A stretch of 5,988 bases of DNA from Bacillota bacterium (GTDB taxonomy: Bacteria; Bacillota; Clostridia; Christensenellales; QAND01), in contig DXZF01000223.1 in NCBI GenBank assembly GCA_019415425.1, forward strand, positions 1-5,988. Direction: 5' to 3'. Shown here in pieces: positions 5,347-5,988 of this stretch. The first letter of the stretch is position 1; each line of letters begins with the position of its first letter. The position numbers and the translations under genes are program-made. The notes beneath the pieces were generated by a model. The model saw only the letters and a list, made by a program, of their open reading frames with translations. It made no database searches and had not been told where the DNA came from.

Positions 5347-5988
5347 ATGCAGCGCTACGAGGAACGCGTGCTGCCGGGCGGCGGACGCATCAAAGAGCAG
5401 GTGGCCATGGAGCTGATCGCCAAGGCGCCGACGGTGCAGGCGGGCCTCTCGCAGACCCCTTCGCAGAACGCCTATCTGGTGCGCCTGCTCGCCCGCAGGG
5501 GCAGGGGGCGCGCGCTCACGCACGCGGGACGGTGGCTCGTCTCGCACCGGCGCACGGTGGAGCAGCAGGCCGAGGCGCTCACGCGCACGCTGCGCCGCGT
5601 CCAGCTGCCGGTGCTGCGGCAGGGCGTGTTTGCGGGGTACGCGCGCATCTACGTGCTGATGGCGCTATGCGTGCTGCAGCACGGCGGCGCGGCGGACGAG
5701 GCGGCCATGCAGGAGACGCTGATGGCGTACCGCGACTATGGAGAATTGACGCTGTGGGAAATCCGCCATGCCGTGCCCATGGCGCGCCTTGCGATGCTGG
5801 AGCTGTGCGGCGCGCTGGCGCAGGACGAATTGAACGCGCTGCAGGCCGAGGACTGGGCGTACAGGAGCGCGGCACGGCTGAAAAAGGGCAGCCGCAGCGG
5901 CACGAGCGTGCCGCTGTTTACGCTGGTGGGCGGCGACGCGTTTGCCGTGCACCTGCAGCGCGCGCTGTGCACGTGCCCGCCCCACACC
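5347..5988 (+). CDS. N-terminal part of a cyclic beta-1,2-glucan synthase-like (GH94/NdvB-type) protein, cut by the window end
   Basis: The frame is open from ATG 5347 to the last base, 214 codons with no stop, so the gene continues beyond the window. The start has GGGGGGA at 5334-5340, 6 bases upstream. I recognise the pattern of the NdvB/ChvB-like N-terminal region: AGRWLVSHRRTVEQQ (60-74; the family has AAEWLLDN..LVEEQI), FAGYARIYVLMALCVLQHGG (95-114; family GYPRVYALA.ELV.H.DG), and LTLWEIRHAVPMARLAMLE (134-152; family LT.GELWALP.MLRLALIE). Full-length relatives are very large (around 2,800 residues) membrane proteins that make, cyclise or phosphorolyse beta-1,2-glucans from UDP-glucose; the transferase, membrane and GH94 parts would lie beyond this window. 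No signal peptide or membrane segment is visible in the part seen. The assignment rests on remembered family patterns, and a degraded or divergent homologue is possible, so the activity is inferred only. Confidence 0.65.
   Translation, partial: MQRYEERVLPGGGRIKEQVAMELIAKAPTVQAGLSQTPSQNAYLVRLLARRGRGRALTHAGRWLVSHRRTVEQQAEALTRTLRRVQLPVLRQGVFAGYARIYVLMALCVLQHGGAADEAAMQETLMAYRDYGELTLWEIRHAVPMARLAMLELCGALAQDELNALQAEDWAYRSAARLKKGSRSGTSVPLFTLVGGDAFAVHLQRALCTCPPHT

Noticed and set aside
5127..5987. Minus-strand frames opposite the last gene
   Set aside because: Arg/Ala/Pro-rich shadow frames; the plus-strand frame is open to the window end and carries recognisable family patterns.

Overview
The window looks like a chromosomal segment from a high-GC member of the Bacillota, most likely a Clostridia-type anaerobe. 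The gene order housekeeping sigma factor, trmK, Nif3-like gene, coiled-coil zinc-ribbon gene, then rnpB is a familiar low-GC Gram-positive arrangement. The sigma factor reads almost residue for residue like Bacillota SigA, and most starts have purine-rich Shine-Dalgarno sites. Coding regions are strongly GC-rich, with G or C at most third codon positions. The lineage call is inference from layout and protein resemblance only.

Left block (1-3312, all + strand): the 3' two thirds of sigA/rpoD, trmK six bases later, and a Nif3-like gene overlapping trmK by an ATGA junction form one tight operon. A near-consensus sigma-A promoter lies inside the last codons of the Nif3-like gene, and an intrinsic-terminator-like hairpin sits between that gene and the zinc-ribbon gene, so the hairpin falls in the leader of the zinc-ribbon transcript. 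rnpB (RNase P RNA) follows 15 bases after the zinc-ribbon stop and ends in a strong intrinsic terminator.

Middle block (3313-3876): no gene. It holds four copies of a 142-bp hairpin-rich repeat (three complete, one partial). The last copy ends at the stop codon of the convergent superoxide dismutase gene. Open frames across the array are translation artefacts of the repeat.

Right block (3874-5988): a Mn-type superoxide dismutase on the minus strand; about 480 bp without a convincing gene, ending in an AT-rich stretch with a perfect 25-bp palindrome; a small ribbon-helix-helix DNA-binding protein on the plus strand; a 140-bp gap packed with GC-rich hairpins; and the start of a large protein, running off the window, that resembles the N-terminal region of cyclic beta-1,2-glucan synthase (GH94/NdvB-type) proteins.

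The left block serves core information processing: transcription initiation, tRNA modification and tRNA 5' maturation. The right block concerns oxidative stress and possibly surface or secreted glucans, with a small regulator between. I see no defence system, CRISPR array, transposase or phage gene. The signals most worth following are the 142-bp structured array joined to the sod stop, the perfect palindrome upstream of the ribbon-helix-helix gene, and the embedded promoter plus leader hairpin ahead of the zinc-ribbon gene.
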